DNA from: Oscillospiraceae bacterium
GTDB taxonomy: Bacteria > Bacillota > Clostridia > Oscillospirales > Ruminococcaceae
NCBI GenBank assembly: GCA_029068025.1
Contig: JAIEDJ010000264.1
Location: 1 to 6,365 of the forward strand
Reading direction: 5' to 3'
DNA: 6,365 nt
Shown here: piece after piece, positions 4,690-6,365 of the stretch
Numbering within the stretch: position 1 is the stretch's first letter
How the letters are laid out: the number at the start of each line of letters is the position of its first letter
Program-made: the position numbers and the translations under genes
The notes under the pieces: generated by a model
What the model was told of the DNA's origin: nothing
Databases searched by the model: none
The model's input: only the letters and a program-made list of their open reading frames with translations

Positions 4690-6365
4690 TTATCTTACCG
4701 TGCTTCCGTTGGGAACGTCGTTGTCCAGGAACAGCACCCTTACATCGTCGTCGCCCGCGTCACACGCGAGTATCATACCCTCCGAGATCTCGCCGCGCAG
4801 CTTTGCGGGAGCGAGATTCGCCACAAACACTATCTTCTTTCCGACAAGCTCCTCGGGCTTATACCACTTTGCTATGCCCGACACGATCTGTCTGCCGTTT
4901 CTGCCGTCGTCGACAGTGAGCTTGAGCAGCTTATCCGCCTTGGGTACCTTCTCGCAGGCGGTGATCTCGCCCGTTCTCAGCTTTACCTCGGAGAACTGAT
5001 CAATTGTGATCACGTTCGCGCCGTCAAGATCCTTGTCCTCGCGGAACGCCTTCTTCGGAGCGAGTATCGCGTTCATCTCGTCGATCTCCTTCTCCACGTC
5101 TATTCTCGGGAACAGCACCGCGCCCTTGCATACGGTGACGTTTTCGGGCAGCTTTCCGAACTCTCCCAGAGTATCATATGCGGTAAGCTCCTCCGCCGCG
5201 CCGATCTGTCTCCATACCTCGGGCATGGTGTTCGGCATAAAAGGATACAGCAGCCCGGAGCATATTCTTATGCTTTCCAGCAGGTTATAGAGAACGCTTG
5301 CCAGCCGCGCCTTCTTTTCCTCGGACTTTCCGAGAACCCACGGCTCTGTTTCGTCAATATACTTGTTCGCTCTGGAAACGACCTTGAAGATCTCCTCCAG
5401 CGCCTTTGAGAGCTGTGCCTCTCCGATCAGCGGAGTTACCGTTTCGCGCAGCGCCTTTGCCGGTCCGATAAGCTCGTCATCGAGCGGCTCCGGCTGACGG
5501 TCACCCGGAAGAGTGCCGCCGAAATATTTGTCAGCCATTGCTACGGTTCTTGAAACCAGATTTCCGAGGTCGTTCGCGAGATCGGAGTTTATACGGTTTA
5601 TCATTATCTCGTTGGAGAAGTTGCTGTCCGAGCCGTAGGGCATATCACGCAGTATCTGGTATCTCACCGCGTCCGCGCCGTAGCGTTCCGCGAGAATGAA
5701 CGGATCTATAACGTTTCCGACGGACTTTGCCATCTTCTGTCCGTTGAAGTTGATCCAGCCGTGACCGTACAGCTTCTTAGGAAGCGGCAGCTCCAGCATC
5801 ATCAGAATAGCGGGCCACACGATGGAGTGGAACCGCACTATTTCCTTGGCGGTCATGTGCATATCCGCGGGCCAGTATCTTTCAAAATCGTCATACTCGT
5901 CGTTGTCGTAGCCCAGAGCGCTTATATAGTTCGTCAGCGCGTCTACCCATACATAAACGACATGACCGGGATCGAAGTCCACGGGAATTCCCCAGGTGAA
6001 CGACGTTCTCGAAACGCACAGATCGTCAAGTCCGGGCTTGATGAAGTTGTTGATCATTTCGTTGACGCGGCTCTTCGGTGAAAGATAGTCGGTCTCGGTG
6101 AGGAATTTCTCGATCTTGTCCGCAAAATCCGACAGCTTGAGGAAGTATGCTTCCTCGTGAGCATCGATAACGTCGCGTCCGCAGTCGGGGCACTTGCCGT
6201 CCTTTAGCTGGGATTCCGTCCAGAAGCTCTCGCAGGGAGTGCAGTACTTTCCGACATACTGTCCCTTGTAGATGAAGCCCTTGTCATGCAGCTTTCTGAA
6301 CACCGACTGTACGGTCTTGATGTGATAGTCGTCCGTGGTGCGGATATAGCGGTCATAGCTTACAT
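4690..6365 (-). CDS. metG: Methionyl-tRNA synthetase, 5' end outside the window
   Basis: MetG attaches methionine to tRNA-Met, including the initiator. The frame is open to the window edge, giving 557 codons plus a partial one. The first visible residues are VSYDRYIRTTDDYHIKTVQS, matching the catalytic-domain connective region, so roughly the first 95 residues with the HIGH motif lie beyond 6365. A four-cysteine zinc knuckle, C-x2-C-x13-C-x2-C, is encoded from 6243 down to about 6181. Then come YVWVDALTNYISALGYD and the signature loop, here KMAKS (5722-5736) instead of the usual KMSKS. The anticodon-binding helical domain follows. The last 104 residues (4693-5004) are the Trbp111/EMAP-like tRNA-binding domain (VKLRTGEI...KADKLLKL...IVSGIAKWY...APAKLRG). 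An internal GTG at 6301-6303 is not the true start. The stop is TAA. Confidence 0.96.
   Translation of the reverse strand, partial: VSYDRYIRTTDDYHIKTVQSVFRKLHDKGFIYKGQYVGKYCTPCESFWTESQLKDGKCPDCGRDVIDAHEEAYFLKLSDFADKIEKFLTETDYLSPKSRVNEMINNFIKPGLDDLCVSRTSFTWGIPVDFDPGHVVYVWVDALTNYISALGYDNDEYDDFERYWPADMHMTAKEIVRFHSIVWPAILMMLELPLPKKLYGHGWINFNGQKMAKSVGNVIDPFILAERYGADAVRYQILRDMPYGSDSNFSNEIMINRINSDLANDLGNLVSRTVAMADKYFGGTLPGDRQPEPLDDELIGPAKALRETVTPLIGEAQLSKALEEIFKVVSRANKYIDETEPWVLGKSEEKKARLASVLYNLLESIRICSGLLYPFMPNTMPEVWRQIGAAEELTAYDTLGEFGKLPENVTVCKGAVLFPRIDVEKEIDEMNAILAPKKAFREDKDLDGANVITIDQFSEVKLRTGEITACEKVPKADKLLKLTVDDGRNGRQIVSGIAKWYKPEELVGKKIVFVANLAPAKLRGEISEGMILACDAGDDDVRVLFLDNDVPNGSTVR

Noticed and set aside
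4681..5409. Plus-strand open frame of over 240 codons opposite metG
   Set aside because: It is fully antisense to the conserved MetRS tRNA-binding and helical domains, and no independent motif is visible.
6301..6303. GTG as the metG start
   Set aside because: The 20 codons upstream encode conserved MetRS sequence (YIRTTDD...), so the gene continues past the window edge.

Overview
The window looks like chromosomal DNA from a low-to-mid GC Gram-positive anaerobe. The best guess is a gut Clostridia lineage such as Ruminococcus or another Oscillospirales. The basis is strong GGAGG-type ribosome binding sites, tightly overlapping genes, a metG...tatD neighbourhood of the kind known in Firmicutes, and the family types of the proteins. 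The lineage is inferred from style and was not tested by a search.

Every recognisable gene lies on the minus strand, so transcription runs from right to left. In that order the genes are: metG (methionyl-tRNA synthetase, 5' end cut off by the right window edge, stop at 4690); a 131-residue bacterial PH-domain protein (4048-4443); a 214-residue protein of unknown function with a DUF5610-like tail (3175-3819); tatD (2408-3175); a GNAT acetyltransferase (1972-2421); a possible 25-residue small ORF (1898-1975); a soluble CorC-like CBS-pair protein (878-1825); and nth, endonuclease III (240-881).

From 3819 leftward the genes are packed like an operon. The junctions are a 1-base TAATG overlap, a 14-base overlap, an ATGA overlap, a short gap containing a strong hairpin, and a GTGA overlap. 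The functions are mostly housekeeping: tRNA charging, DNA repair (Nth and the TatD nuclease family), and a CBS/CorC protein usually linked to Mg2+ or Co2+ handling. They look co-transcribed rather than joined in one pathway.

The most unusual content is between the genes. Three stretches (about 4-130 on the plus strand; 3841-4020 and 4466-4666 on the minus strand) look like diverged copies of one modular element. Each has a conserved head, and each head is followed by a palindrome whose ends carry AATTTC or AATTTG but whose core differs. Two copies bracket the PH-domain gene and each begins about 30 bases after a stop codon. The PH gene and its repeats therefore interrupt the usual metG-tatD neighbourhood. 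The left flank (1-239) holds the third copy, a 13-base motif iterated at 23-base spacing, and a small hairpin over the nth stop. No tRNA, rRNA, transposase or CRISPR array is visible.
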